DNA of 64,000 nucleotides from Gammaproteobacteria bacterium (lineage in GTDB: Bacteria; Pseudomonadota; Gammaproteobacteria; Thiohalomonadales; Thiohalomonadaceae). Position 1 is the stretch's first letter; each line of letters begins with the position of its first letter. The stretch is from positions 1 through 64,000 of the forward strand of contig JALOAT010000012.1 in assembly GCA_023228645.1 (NCBI GenBank), given 5' to 3'. A model generated the notes under the pieces. The model had not been told where the DNA came from. It ran no database searches and saw nothing but the letters and a program-made list of their open reading frames with translations. Below are positions 32,220 to 38,922 of this stretch, in pieces. The position numbers and the translations under genes were made by a program.

Positions 32220-32534
32220 ATGGAAGATCAAAAGCATTGGTGGAACACGCCAGAAGGAGTCGAATGGTTGTCTAACCAACCGGAAATTGAACAAATGTTT
32301 CTTGAGAGTCAACAAGAGAATTGGTATTGCCGGGGGCAACGTTTTTATATCTGTGAAGAAGGAACACAGGAGTATATCTTAGCTTCTATTACCCGGTATG
32401 GAATGTCTTTAATCTGTTTAGTTGACGGTAACAGGTGGTCGGAGCCTGTAGAAGTAGAAAACAGCTTACGTGTGACAAAAGATGAAATGTCTCGTATAAC
32501 TTGTGGCAGTTCCTACATTCTTTTGGAGAAATAA
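32220..32534 (+). CDS. Hypothetical protein, 104 aa
   Basis: ATG 32220 after AAGGAAGGTATTGAAA. Begins EDQKHWWNTPEGVEWL; the rest is beta-rich, probably a small SH3-like or WGR-like fold. One base separates its stop from the next ATG. Confidence 0.62.
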   Translation: MEDQKHWWNTPEGVEWLSNQPEIEQMFLESQQENWYCRGQRFYICEEGTQEYILASITRYGMSLICLVDGNRWSEPVEVENSLRVTKDEMSRITCGSSYILLEK

Positions 32535-32897
32535 ATGACTCTTGCTTTTATTGTTTATTTTATCGGTATGCTCACTCCGTTGAAGATTGCTCTAGTAGCT
32601 TCGTTGATAGGGCTAATAATCTTTGGAATTTTCTATTCTCTTTATTGGATGGATGAGTTGTCTAACTACGAAGATCAGCCATACAACAAGAAGTGGTTGA
32701 AGATTTTGATTGGAATAGTAGCTGCACTGGTGATTACACCTTCTGAACGTACAGCTTACACAATGGCAGGGGCGTATGCAGCGCAACAGATCGCTACACA
32801 CCCTAACACTGCTGAAGTGGGTAGTAAAGTGATGGGTATTCTTAATCAGAAATTGGATGGATACATTAAAGACACTGCTGAAAAGAAAGAGGATTGA
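32535..32897 (+). CDS. Membrane protein, 120 aa
   Basis: Two TM helices (~3-35: TPLKIALVASLIGLIIFGIF; ~52-66: LKILIGIVAALVITPS) followed by an amphipathic C-terminus (AYAAQQIATHPNTAEVG). GGAGAAATAA before ATG. Unknown function; last rightward gene before a 740-bp gap. Confidence 0.65.
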   Translation: MTLAFIVYFIGMLTPLKIALVASLIGLIIFGIFYSLYWMDELSNYEDQPYNKKWLKILIGIVAALVITPSERTAYTMAGAYAAQQIATHPNTAEVGSKVMGILNQKLDGYIKDTAEKKED

Positions 32898-33636
32898 TAT
32901 TTAGGATTATGGGTGGCCCTTCTAATTAGAGAATCGCATAGATATTTCAGATTATGGAGGGCTGTCCTTATTAAGAAAACGCATATACATGATGATTTCG
33001 TAGAAGTGTTTACAGAGCTTCAAAGACGTTTTTAACAGAACACGTATGTTTCCTCAAGTAAGGATATTCAACTTGTTGTAGCCCCTATAACGGCGTCCTA
33101 CAGGTATTGTAGAGACGGTTACTGCTCTCTTGTCAAGGCGTGGCAGTAAATGTGTATGTAAGTAAGGGGTCAGGTGTGTTGTAAGGAAGGTACACAGCTT
33201 GTTGCAATGTAGTCTTTTGTAGTATGCTTCACGTTTCCTTTCCTAGCCTTACAGCTTAGGCTGTTTTCTTCTCTCTGCTTGTTGCACGATAGGAGGCTTG
33301 AGAACAGGCTACAGCATTTTTAGGAACGGGCTGAAGCATTAAAGAACGGGCCAGGACATTATAAAGTTCTAGCTAGAGCATTATGTCCTAGCCAGAACAT
33401 TAGCTGGCGGGAAAGATATCGGCAGCACAAGGGCCAGAAGTCGGAGGAGACAAGAAAATTTTCACTGTTACAAATTTGTGTCTAAAATACAACAGTGGTA
33501 TAAAAACAACACTTGTAACAGATAGAGAAAATCTATCAGAAGTGGAGAGTGATAGAAAAATTCAATTAGAAAATGTTTATCGGTTCGGCAATAATTCTAA
33601 CGTCTTTTAACAGTAGCAACAAAAGGAAACGTAGCA
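32898..33636. other. 740-bp gene-free region with imperfect tandem repeats
   Basis: No credible ORF. An imperfect ~45-bp tandem repeat lies at 32905-32986 (GATTATGG...CGCATA twice). A run at ~33320-33410 repeats GCATTA/ACATTA and AACGGGC spaced by about 20-25 bp. A weak promoter TTGTGT-17-TATAAA lies near 33476-33504. It separates the replication/metabolic block from the small-gene early region, so a replication or regulatory function is possible. Confidence 0.5.
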
Positions 33637-33930
33637 ATGCAGCAACAGCAACATAACATAGCTTCTAATATGTCCCATGAGGAAATTTTACGCTATACTA
33701 ATGTTTCAGATGAAGTGCGTAAGATCATAGACGACATGCTAGACACTATTGTTAGCTATGAAAAAGAGATAGAAGCCTTGAACAGGAGTGAAGAGCGGCT
33801 ATCGGAGCAACTAGATTTTGCGCGTGATCTGGTGGAGACGCTAGACTACACAGTAAACCGTTATTCTCGTATGGCTGATTTTAAGAAGGAATACAGCCGG
33901 GTTAGACAAGATACCTATTTTGAAATTTAA
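33637..33930 (+). CDS. Hypothetical coiled-coil protein, 97 aa
   Basis: Gln-rich start, then a long helical segment (VSYEKEIEALNRSEERLSEQL). First gene of the small-gene region. AAAGGAAACGTAGC before the ATG. No domain. Confidence 0.65.
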   Translation: MQQQQHNIASNMSHEEILRYTNVSDEVRKIIDDMLDTIVSYEKEIEALNRSEERLSEQLDFARDLVETLDYTVNRYSRMADFKKEYSRVRQDTYFEI

Positions 33931-33941
33931 GAGGTGATGCC

Positions 33942-34220
33942 ATGCCAAGGGACGTAAGACTAATTAAAGAGTTCATAAAAAGCCAAGGGAACAAGTTTTT
34001 TACTGTCGAGTTTGAGAAGAAAGACGGAACGCTACGGAAGATAAACGGGCATATAAGAGCAGTACCAGGGCATGACGGAATCAACCCTACAGCACACATA
34101 GACAAATATTTAACGGTAGTATTGGCAGAGAAGGACAAAAACGGTAATGAGCAATGGAGAAATGTTAATATAGCTACCATAAAATCATTAGCTATTGCTG
34201 GTAAAGTGTTTAAGTTTTGA
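33942..34220 (+). CDS. Sm-like/SH3 beta-barrel (WYL_2-like) protein, 92 aa
   Basis: Beta-rich pattern FFTVEFEKKDGTLRKINGHI ... YLTVVLAEKDKNG.EQWRNVNIATIKSL follows small phage WYL_2/Sm-like SH3-barrel proteins. These are presumed nucleic-acid or protein adaptors. GAGGTGATGCC before ATG. Confidence 0.6.
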   Translation: MPRDVRLIKEFIKSQGNKFFTVEFEKKDGTLRKINGHIRAVPGHDGINPTAHIDKYLTVVLAEKDKNGNEQWRNVNIATIKSLAIAGKVFKF

Positions 34221-34248
34221 ACCACAAACGAGAAACCGCACAACATAG

Positions 34249-34282
34249 CCGCCACACCTAACAAGCGTGGCGGTTTTTCTTT
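34249..34282 (+). terminator. Rho-independent terminator
   Basis: CCGCCAC/GTGGCGG stem with 11-nt loop, then TTTTTCTTT. Confidence 0.85.
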
Positions 34283-34324
34283 GTCTGTTTGGTTTGTGTC
34301 TGTAATGTTTGATTGGTTGCTATA

Positions 34325-34340
34325 TGTTCCACGTGAAACA
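34325..34340. promoter_or_regulatory. parS-like site 1 (ParB recognition sequence)
   Basis: TGTTCCACGTGAAACA matches the conserved 16-bp bacterial parS consensus TGTTNCACGTGAAACA at every defined position. Located in the intergenic gap 34221-34496. Confidence 0.8.
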
Positions 34341-34496
34341 GCAGCCCATAGGGGAAAGCCCTTACGCCTTTTGCATTAGGGAATAATTCGGAACGAAATA
34401 ATACGTTTTCCCTATATGCACCGTATTTGCAAATCTTCATAATGGGAACCGTAGACACCTACAACACACCACGAAACAACACAAGGAGATTTCACC

Positions 34497-35015
34497 ATGA
34501 ACAACACTATTACCCGCCAGCAAGCCCTAGAACGTTTGATTTCTCTTGAGTCAGAGGCCGCCCAACTCAGGAAAGTGTTAGATGAAAAATCCTACCCCGT
34601 TTCCCTCTTACCTTACCCCGATAAAACAGACAACCAACAAGCATACTACATAAAGGATGGCGAAAACGGACAATTTGAAGTAGGGGAGATGAGCAGCAAG
34701 AAAACAACAGAAGACCATGCTAACGTGTTTTCTAGTAGAGAAGATGCAGAAGCATACAAGGACGCTATAAATACTTTCTTGATGCTTCGCAAGTGTGAAG
34801 GCAGCACGACAACGAAAGAACGGGTAGCACAATGGTTAATCGAATATGACGTAGAAGCAGAAAAGGTAATTACTACAAGGCGTTATGTACTGAGTAGCAA
34901 GATTTCCCGCCTTAGCCCTGCATTCGATACGGAAGCAAACGCGCAAAAAGCAATTAAAACGATAGGCAAAGACAAGTTAACAGCCTTGTTCAAAACTTCA
35001 CACCACGTAGAATAA
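34497..35015 (+). CDS. Hypothetical protein, 172 aa
   Basis: ACAAGGAGATTTCACC before ATG. An N-terminal helix (QALERLISLESEAAQLRKVL) is followed by mixed alpha/beta with a FSSREDAEAYKDAINTF segment. No known domain. The largest gene of the early cluster; ends before a terminator at 35032. Confidence 0.68.
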   Translation: MNNTITRQQALERLISLESEAAQLRKVLDEKSYPVSLLPYPDKTDNQQAYYIKDGENGQFEVGEMSSKKTTEDHANVFSSREDAEAYKDAINTFLMLRKCEGSTTTKERVAQWLIEYDVEAEKVITTRRYVLSSKISRLSPAFDTEANAQKAIKTIGKDKLTALFKTSHHVE

Positions 35016-35031
35016 AGAAAGACAAGGACAC

Positions 35032-35064
35032 GCCCTGTTGTATAAAAGCAACAGGGCTTTTATT
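35032..35064 (+). terminator. Rho-independent terminator
   Basis: 9-bp stem GCCCTGTTG/CAACAGGGC with 8-nt loop, then TTTTATT. Confidence 0.88.
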
Positions 35065-35077
35065 GGACGCTTGCAAA

Positions 35078-35263
35078 ATGAAATTATTTGATGCTAAAAT
35101 ACTAATAAATAACGATGTATTTCATTTTTATATTGAGCCTGGAAAGGATTGTTTTGTAGCTTGTTTGGACGTTAACGGTAAACCTTACGCTGTTTTAGGT
35201 TGCATCGAACAGAAAGACGCTATACAATTACTAACAGAATGGCTTAATGCTTGTCTTAAATGA
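35078..35263 (+). CDS. Small hypothetical protein, 61 aa
   Basis: From ATG 35078 (weak ribosome site; an in-frame TTG at 35063 is possible). Beta-rich (KLFDAKILINNDVFHFYI) with a short C-terminal helix. Directly follows a terminator, so it needs its own promoter, which is not obvious. Confidence 0.55.
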   Translation: MKLFDAKILINNDVFHFYIEPGKDCFVACLDVNGKPYAVLGCIEQKDAIQLLTEWLNACLK

Positions 35264-35271
35264 GGGAAACA

Positions 35272-35358
35272 ATGGGCAAGAAAATAGAGTTAATCACTTG
35301 TGCAGCTTTAATGTTTTGTGTTATGATGTTAGTAACATACACAGTTGAAAGGATGTAA
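35272..35358 (+). CDS. Tiny membrane peptide, 28 aa
   Basis: TGAGGGAAACA before ATG. One TM helix (LITCAALMFCVMMLVTYTV). Spaced tightly between coding genes, so probably real. Confidence 0.5.
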   Translation: MGKKIELITCAALMFCVMMLVTYTVERM

Positions 35359-35362
35359 GGAC

Positions 35363-35554
35363 ATGGAAAGCCGGTACAATTGCGTTATTCGTTTTGCTGA
35401 TGGCAGCTACTACACAGGTAGAGCAGGAGAACACGCAACAGGAAATAAAAGCGAAGCCCTGCCATACTCTGAGGTAGAAGCAAAAGCAAAAATTGCAAGA
35501 CTCCAACATACCCCACTATTCAGTAAAGCAAGCATCGAAAAAGTTACAAATTAA
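35363..35554 (+). CDS. Small hypothetical protein, 63 aa
   Basis: ATG 35363 after AAGGAC. YNCVIRFADGSYYTGRAGE gives a beta-hairpin, followed by a helix. Unknown function. Confidence 0.6.
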   Translation: MESRYNCVIRFADGSYYTGRAGEHATGNKSEALPYSEVEAKAKIARLQHTPLFSKASIEKVTN

Positions 35555-35558
35555 GGGG

Positions 35559-35587
35559 TTGACAAGTTAAATTTAACACTCTACAAT
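35559..35587 (+). promoter_or_regulatory. Sigma-70 promoter upstream of the VR3 operon
   Basis: TTGACA, 17 bp, TACAAT, starting 5 bp after the upstream stop codon. Confidence 0.8.
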
Positions 35588-35622
35588 AGCTTTACATTGA
35601 ACGAAACACAAAAGGGTAGGAC

Positions 35623-35769
35623 ATGCGGAAGATCACACAAGAAGCAATAAACGCCTTTATGAGCGGGAATGCTTATAATAACGGGAATACAAGGGTTGTT
35701 GGATTGATAAACACACTTTCAAAAAAGGAAACATCATGCAAGCAAAAACAATCATTATTGACGGCGTAG
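35623..35769 (+). CDS. Small protein overlapping the VR3 gene, 48 aa
   Basis: ATG after GGGTAGGAC. Begins MRKITQEAINAFMSGNAYNN, a pattern common in tiny phage proteins that start with a short helix and an NGNT turn. It overlaps the VR3 gene start by 34 bases, so the two may be coupled. Confidence 0.55.
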   Translation: MRKITQEAINAFMSGNAYNNGNTRVVGLINTLSKKETSCKQKQSLLTA

Positions 35770-36131
35770 AATACAGCCTTACCCCTGTTAACCAAAACGG
35801 ATTTATCGGAGAGGTGAACGGCAAGCGTTATTATTTGGGGCCGGAAGCAGACGAACAGATGACACAGGAAGAAGCCCGCGATTGGTGCGCTTCCCTGGGT
35901 GATAATTTCGAGCTTCCCTCACGTGTTGTAATGCTTTTGTGTTATAATAATAAGGAATTGCGTAAACAGTTTCAGACTGATGATTATTACTGGACAAATG
36001 ACGAATACGAGAATGATTCGTCGCGTGGTTGGTATCAGACCTTCACCAGTGGTCATCAGGGCTACCACAACAAGACTACTGCGAACTATGTTCGGGCCGT
36101 GCGTGTCGAGGAGGCGAAGCCCCAAAATTAA
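35736..36131 (+). CDS. DGR target protein 3 (small DUF1566-type protein)
   Basis: 131 residues; AAAAAAGGAAACATC before ATG. Homologous to the VR2 protein over its whole length (GFIGEVNGKRYYLGPEAD, EEARDWCASLG, LRKQFQTDDYYW). The variable module ends NYVRAVRVEEAKPQN. No signal peptide, no TM; encoded in the sigma-70-driven small-gene region. Suggests an intracellular diversified binder, not a virion adhesin; that role is inference. Confidence 0.86.
   Translation: MQAKTIIIDGVEYSLTPVNQNGFIGEVNGKRYYLGPEADEQMTQEEARDWCASLGDNFELPSRVVMLLCYNNKELRKQFQTDDYYWTNDEYENDSSRGWYQTFTSGHQGYHNKTTANYVRAVRVEEAKPQN
36016..36099 (+). repeat. DGR variable repeat VR3
   Basis: 84 bp aligned gap-free with the template at 903-986. 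I count 12 differences, all at template adenines. It is the least diverged of the three VRs, with several AAC codons still identical to the template. Confidence 0.95.
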
Positions 36132-36157
36132 AATGTTTTGCTTTTGAACGTTTTAAT
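36127..36157 (+). promoter_or_regulatory. Hairpin downstream of VR3
   Basis: ATTAAAA/TTTTAAT stem extended by GTT/AAC, 27 bp after VR3 and spanning the target gene's stop codon, as with VR1. Possible DGR target hairpin; an alternative is a weak terminator. Confidence 0.4.
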
Positions 36158-36167
36158 ACATAGCATC

Positions 36168-36196
36168 TTGCAAATTAAAAAGTAGGGTGCTATAAT
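36168..36196 (+). promoter_or_regulatory. Sigma-70 promoter
   Basis: TTGCAA, 17 bp, TATAAT, upstream of the winged-helix gene at 36241. Confidence 0.82.
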
Positions 36197-36240
36197 TAAA
36201 ACATTGAAACGAAGTTGTTTTATCTTTAGGAGATTTGAAC

Positions 36241-36585
36241 ATGCAACAGGCTATTTTGGAATCGGTTATCGGTAGTTTCGCAAAGAAAAACAAAATCAGT
36301 AAGGCAAAGCTTGCGGAGTTTGCAGCAGAAGTACAACAGATCAAACCGGAGCGTAAACCCGCTATTACGGCAATTTCTAAGGGTATCCGCGAAACTATCA
36401 TGAGTAAGGCGCAGGGTTTCACATCGGCAGAGATTGCAGCAGAAACCGGAGCCACTACAGTACAGGTTAATAATAATTTGTTCGCTTTGCAGCGTCAAAA
36501 TATTGTAATACCGACAGGTGAAAAGCAAGCAACAGGCGGCAGGGGCAAGCCTGCTACAGTTTGGGCAGTAGCGAAGAAACATTAA
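36241..36585 (+). CDS. Winged-helix DNA-binding protein, 114 aa
   Basis: ATG 36241 after TAGGAGATTTGAAC. Basic helical N-terminus, then a winged HTH (GFTSAEIAAETGATTVQVNNNLFALQ, then a wing with GGRGKPATVW). The C-terminal GKPATVW motif recurs in the protein at 38216, so the two are paralogous regulators. Probably controls phage or host early promoters. Confidence 0.7.
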   Translation: MQQAILESVIGSFAKKNKISKAKLAEFAAEVQQIKPERKPAITAISKGIRETIMSKAQGFTSAEIAAETGATTVQVNNNLFALQRQNIVIPTGEKQATGGRGKPATVWAVAKKH

Positions 36586-36603
36586 AAACGTGGGGTTATA
36601 CCT

Positions 36604-36632
36604 AGCACACTCTAACGGGAGTGTGCTATAAT
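36604..36632 (+). promoter_or_regulatory. Palindromic operator fused to an extended -10 promoter
   Basis: Perfect 9-bp inverted repeat AGCACACTC/GAGTGTGCT (6-bp centre, 36604-36627) runs directly into TGCTATAAT (TGn-TATAAT, 36624-36632). No good -35. The layout suggests repressor or activator control. Confidence 0.65.
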
Positions 36633-36678
36633 AAACCTACTGAAACAACATTAGCCAACATTTTCGGAGCATGACGCT

Positions 36679-36843
36679 ATGAAATGGGTAATCATTTACT
36701 TTCTAACCCTCATAATCTTCCCTTTAGGTTTGCCGCTTGTTATTATTGCCCACATTCTAAGCAATGCAGAAAAGAACAGAAGCAAGAAACGAGAGAAAGA
36801 AATTGAAAACGCGGTAACACGTGCTTTAAGCAAAAAGGCGTAA
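36679..36843 (+). CDS. Small membrane protein, 54 aa
   Basis: One TM helix (IIYFLTLIIFPLGLPLVIIA) followed by a strongly basic tail (EKNRSKKREKEIE). Two bases from the next gene. Unknown function. Confidence 0.6.
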   Translation: MKWVIIYFLTLIIFPLGLPLVIIAHILSNAEKNRSKKREKEIENAVTRALSKKA

Positions 36844-36844
36844 C

Positions 36845-37033
36845 ATGAAACACTGGATATTAACACCAGATAGGGCGCAAAGCATCATTACATCACTAGA
36901 TTTAGGAAAGATGACGCTAAAGGCCGCTAAACTTTATTATTCAGCCTATGGGGTGGAAATAAAGGGAAGGACAAAGCAACAATTTATTAAAAACCTTACT
37001 GAAAAAGTGTACGGAGAAGGAAACGCGGTATGA
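36845..37033 (+). CDS. Small hypothetical protein, 62 aa
   Basis: Basic, helical (LKAAKLYYSAYGVEIKGRTK). ATGA overlap with the next gene. Unknown function. Confidence 0.6.
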   Translation: MKHWILTPDRAQSIITSLDLGKMTLKAAKLYYSAYGVEIKGRTKQQFIKNLTEKVYGEGNAV

Positions 37034-37197
37034 ATTGGGCAGACGACGAACACGGTATTTTTGTTCCACGTGAAACGCTAAAGCGTAAAGGAGGGAAAAA
37101 GCCAGCAGAGACAAAACGGGAGAAAATAAAGCCCTGGAAACGCCAACAGAAGGAGAAACGGAGTAGCCGTTATGTGTCCCTATCTTCTGCGGAATAG
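37030..37197 (+). CDS. Small basic protein, 55 aa, containing parS-like site 2
   Basis: ATG overlaps the preceding TGA. Acidic start (NWADDEHGIFVPRETL), then a highly basic body (KRKGGKKPAETKREKIK), so a nucleic-acid or RNAP contact is plausible. The codons for VPRET coincide with a parS-like sequence. Confidence 0.6.
   Translation: MNWADDEHGIFVPRETLKRKGGKKPAETKREKIKPWKRQQKEKRSSRYVSLSSAE
37062..37077. promoter_or_regulatory. parS-like site 2
   Basis: TGTTCCACGTGAAACG: all defined positions of TGTTNCACGTGAAACA except the last. Lies inside a coding region. Confidence 0.7.
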
Positions 37198-37201
37198 TTG
37201 A

Positions 37202-37294
37202 ATGTCTAAAATAGTATGGTTTTTTGTAGTATTCTTTGTTGTAATGTTAGTGTGTCCTGTTTTGTTGCCTGCCTTGTTCCTAGACAAGCATTAA
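37202..37294 (+). CDS. Tiny membrane peptide, 30 aa
   Basis: Single hydrophobic helix (IVWFFVVFFVVMLVCPVLL). Ribosome site weak. Just after the basic protein gene. Moderately likely to be real. Confidence 0.45.
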   Translation: MSKIVWFFVVFFVVMLVCPVLLPALFLDKH

Positions 37295-37299
37295 AACAT

Positions 37300-37328
37300 T
37301 AGACAAATACAACAAAGTGCAGTAGAAT
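37300..37328 (+). promoter_or_regulatory. Sigma-70 promoter
   Basis: TAGACA, 17 bp, TAGAAT, upstream of the acidic gene at 37362. Confidence 0.65.
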
Positions 37329-37361
37329 TAAATTGTTCTCTACCCTTACTAAGGATATGTA

Positions 37362-37694
37362 ATGCCAATTGTACAAACCTTGACAGAATCCGCTTTTATT
37401 GATGCTTTCCAAAAGGTACGGCCTGATAATTTCTCATCGCGTGGTTTATCTTTGTTGTTTGAACACTACGAAAGTTATTCAGACGACACAGGCGAAAACG
37501 TAGAATTTGACCCGATAGCTATTTGTTGTGAATGGTCAGAATATAACAACATCGAAGAAGTGCGGGAAGAGTACGACTTGACAGAGGAAGATTATCCCGA
37601 ATTTTCCGATATGCTAGACCATTTGGAAGGAGAAACAACAGTATTGTACGATGACGACGAAGACCCGGAAATAATCATTATTCAAAACTTTTAA
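37362..37694 (+). CDS. Highly acidic protein, 110 aa (possible DNA mimic)
   Basis: About a quarter of residues are Asp/Glu, with stretches such as EEVREEYDLTEEDYPEFSD and YDDDEDPEIIII. FDPIAICCEWSEY is a conserved core seen in phage hypothetical proteins. Monocistronic, with its own promoter (37300) and terminator (37716). Charge and early position fit a DNA-mimic anti-restriction or RNAP-binding protein; not shown. Confidence 0.7.
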   Translation: MPIVQTLTESAFIDAFQKVRPDNFSSRGLSLLFEHYESYSDDTGENVEFDPIAICCEWSEYNNIEEVREEYDLTEEDYPEFSDMLDHLEGETTVLYDDDEDPEIIIIQNF

Positions 37695-37715
37695 TTACAA
37701 TCTTTTACACATATA

Positions 37716-37757
37716 AGCCCGTTAACAGTTGACGGGCTTTTTCTTTATTGTTATACT
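37716..37757 (+). promoter_or_regulatory. Fused terminator-promoter module
   Basis: Terminator stem AGCCCGT/ACGGGCT followed by TTTTTCTTT. The -35 TTGACG (37729-37734) lies in the stem's 3' arm, the U-tract is the 17-bp spacer, and TATACT (37752-37757) is the -10. Confidence 0.78.
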
Positions 37758-37785
37758 GTCTTCACAATGTTTAGGAGATAGAAAA

Positions 37786-37977
37786 ATGAATATCGTTTAT
37801 GCTCTGGTGTTTGTAGCTTGTTTTAACGGAGAGTGTGAAGAATACGTTTTAGACACTTTGCCAAGTATGGCCGACTGCGGAGCATCGCTAATGCTTCATG
37901 CTCCAGAAATATCTAATTATGATGAAACGGGCATGTACGCTCTTTCGTGTGAAAAAACTATTGTTGAAAAGGTGTAA
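37786..37977 (+). CDS. Small protein with signal-like N-terminus, 63 aa
   Basis: ATG 37786 after TAGGAGATAGAAAA. N-terminus MNIVYALVFVACFNGEC is hydrophobic with Cys; two further Cys. Possibly exported and disulfide-bonded. Two bases before the next gene. Confidence 0.6.
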   Translation: MNIVYALVFVACFNGECEEYVLDTLPSMADCGASLMLHAPEISNYDETGMYALSCEKTIVEKV

Positions 37978-37979
37978 AA

Positions 37980-38183
37980 ATGTTATTCTTTGTTGACGAT
38001 ATAGCCGGATGCTACTTAAAAGGGTATAGGCTAGAAGACGATCACGTTATGATTGAACAATACAGTATGAAAGGAGGCAATGATTGCATTACGTATTTTC
38101 TTTCAACAGAAGTTTTCAAAAAGACATATAAAACAAGTGTTGACAATCTACCCCTAAAGCCTTATAATTACCCCATAAATTGA
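37980..38183 (+). CDS. Small hypothetical protein, 67 aa
   Basis: Acidic beta-rich start (FFVDDIAGCYLKGYRLEDD), no motif. The promoter for the following gene is embedded in its 3' end. Confidence 0.58.
   Translation: MLFFVDDIAGCYLKGYRLEDDHVMIEQYSMKGGNDCITYFLSTEVFKKTYKTSVDNLPLKPYNYPIN
38140..38168 (+). promoter_or_regulatory. Sigma-70 promoter inside upstream gene
   Basis: TTGACA, 17 bp, TATAAT; consensus hexamers within the last codons of the preceding gene, 48 bp before the wHTH gene. Confidence 0.82.
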
Positions 38184-38215
38184 ATTACTGATTAAATCAC
38201 TCAGGAGATATTGAC

Positions 38216-38464
38216 ATGGAAGCGAAGAAAGGAAAGCCCGTAAGCATGGAAGCCGCACGACTCCGTTTTGCTGTTTCTTCATGGGCTAAGGAAAAGAAGC
38301 CAGGGACAATAACATCTAAGAGCCTAGCGGAGCGTTTCGGGGCTACTGTGACAAACACTAATAACGCTTTAGCCTGGGCAGAGAAACAAGGGATTGTAAG
38401 ACGCGCAGGACATGCAGATAAAGAGGGTAAAGGCCGGAAGCCTGTTGTATGGCAGCCCCATTAA
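38216..38464 (+). CDS. Winged-helix DNA-binding protein, 82 aa
   Basis: Paralog of the 36241 protein: LRFAVSSWAKEKKPGTITSKSL, HTH SLAERFGATVTNTNNALAWAE and a basic wing ending GKGRKPVVWQPH. CAGGAGATATTGAC before ATG. Monocistronic between strong promoter and terminator, as expected for an early regulator. Confidence 0.72.
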   Translation: MEAKKGKPVSMEAARLRFAVSSWAKEKKPGTITSKSLAERFGATVTNTNNALAWAEKQGIVRRAGHADKEGKGRKPVVWQPH

Positions 38465-38491
38465 AACACAAAGATTTGTTACAAAATAATT

Positions 38492-38532
38492 GACGCTAGG
38501 GGCTTGCCTTTAGCGTCTTTTTCTTTTATAAT
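38492..38532 (+). promoter_or_regulatory. Fused terminator-promoter module
   Basis: Terminator stem GACGCTA/TAGCGTC then TTTTTCTTTT. The -35 TTGCCT (38504-38509) is in the loop/3' arm, the U-tract is spacer (17 bp), and the -10 is TATAAT (38527-38532). Confidence 0.8.
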
Positions 38533-38564
38533 GGTTTTAATGTTAGTCAAATAAGAGATTAAAA

Positions 38565-38837
38565 ATGATTGAGTTCGGCAAGAAGAAAACTAAACTGTTT
38601 AGCTCAGGCAAACAGCCCACAATCGAAGTTATACAAGGGTATTACCTTGTCAGAGAGTCAGACGGACATAGGTTTTTCATATCAGAAGAAATAAACGGTT
38701 TTGCATTGGAAGATGTAGCGGAGCGTGTATTAAACGATAAAACAGGATATGATTACTGGATTGATTATTGCATGGGATACGATATAAACGGTGTACTAGC
38801 TTGGAGCAATCTAGATTTTATAAACGATTTTATCTAG
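38565..38837 (+). CDS. Hypothetical protein, 90 aa
   Basis: Basic start (EFGKKKTKLFSSGKQPT), then a beta-rich acidic body (YYLVRESDGHRFFIS). Monocistronic early gene; unknown function. Confidence 0.62.
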   Translation: MIEFGKKKTKLFSSGKQPTIEVIQGYYLVRESDGHRFFISEEINGFALEDVAERVLNDKTGYDYWIDYCMGYDINGVLAWSNLDFINDFI

Positions 38838-38843
38838 CAGGAC

Positions 38844-38896
38844 GCGGCCAAAATAAGGCCGCATAGTTTGCCAAGTAGAAAGAATTGTTTTATAAT
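38844..38896 (+). promoter_or_regulatory. Hairpin plus sigma-70 promoter
   Basis: GCGGCC/GGCCGC hairpin (38844-38862) immediately followed by TTGCCA (38868-38873), 17 bp, TATAAT (38891-38896). Same hairpin-then-promoter order as other junctions, but without a strong U-tract. Confidence 0.75.
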
Positions 38897-38922
38897 GAAC
38901 ATGCATTAATGGAGTGTTTGAA

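Noticed and set aside
32905..32986. Attachment site or insertion-sequence end
   Set aside because: Only an imperfect tandem repeat; no integrase or transposase gene and no terminal inverted repeats were seen.
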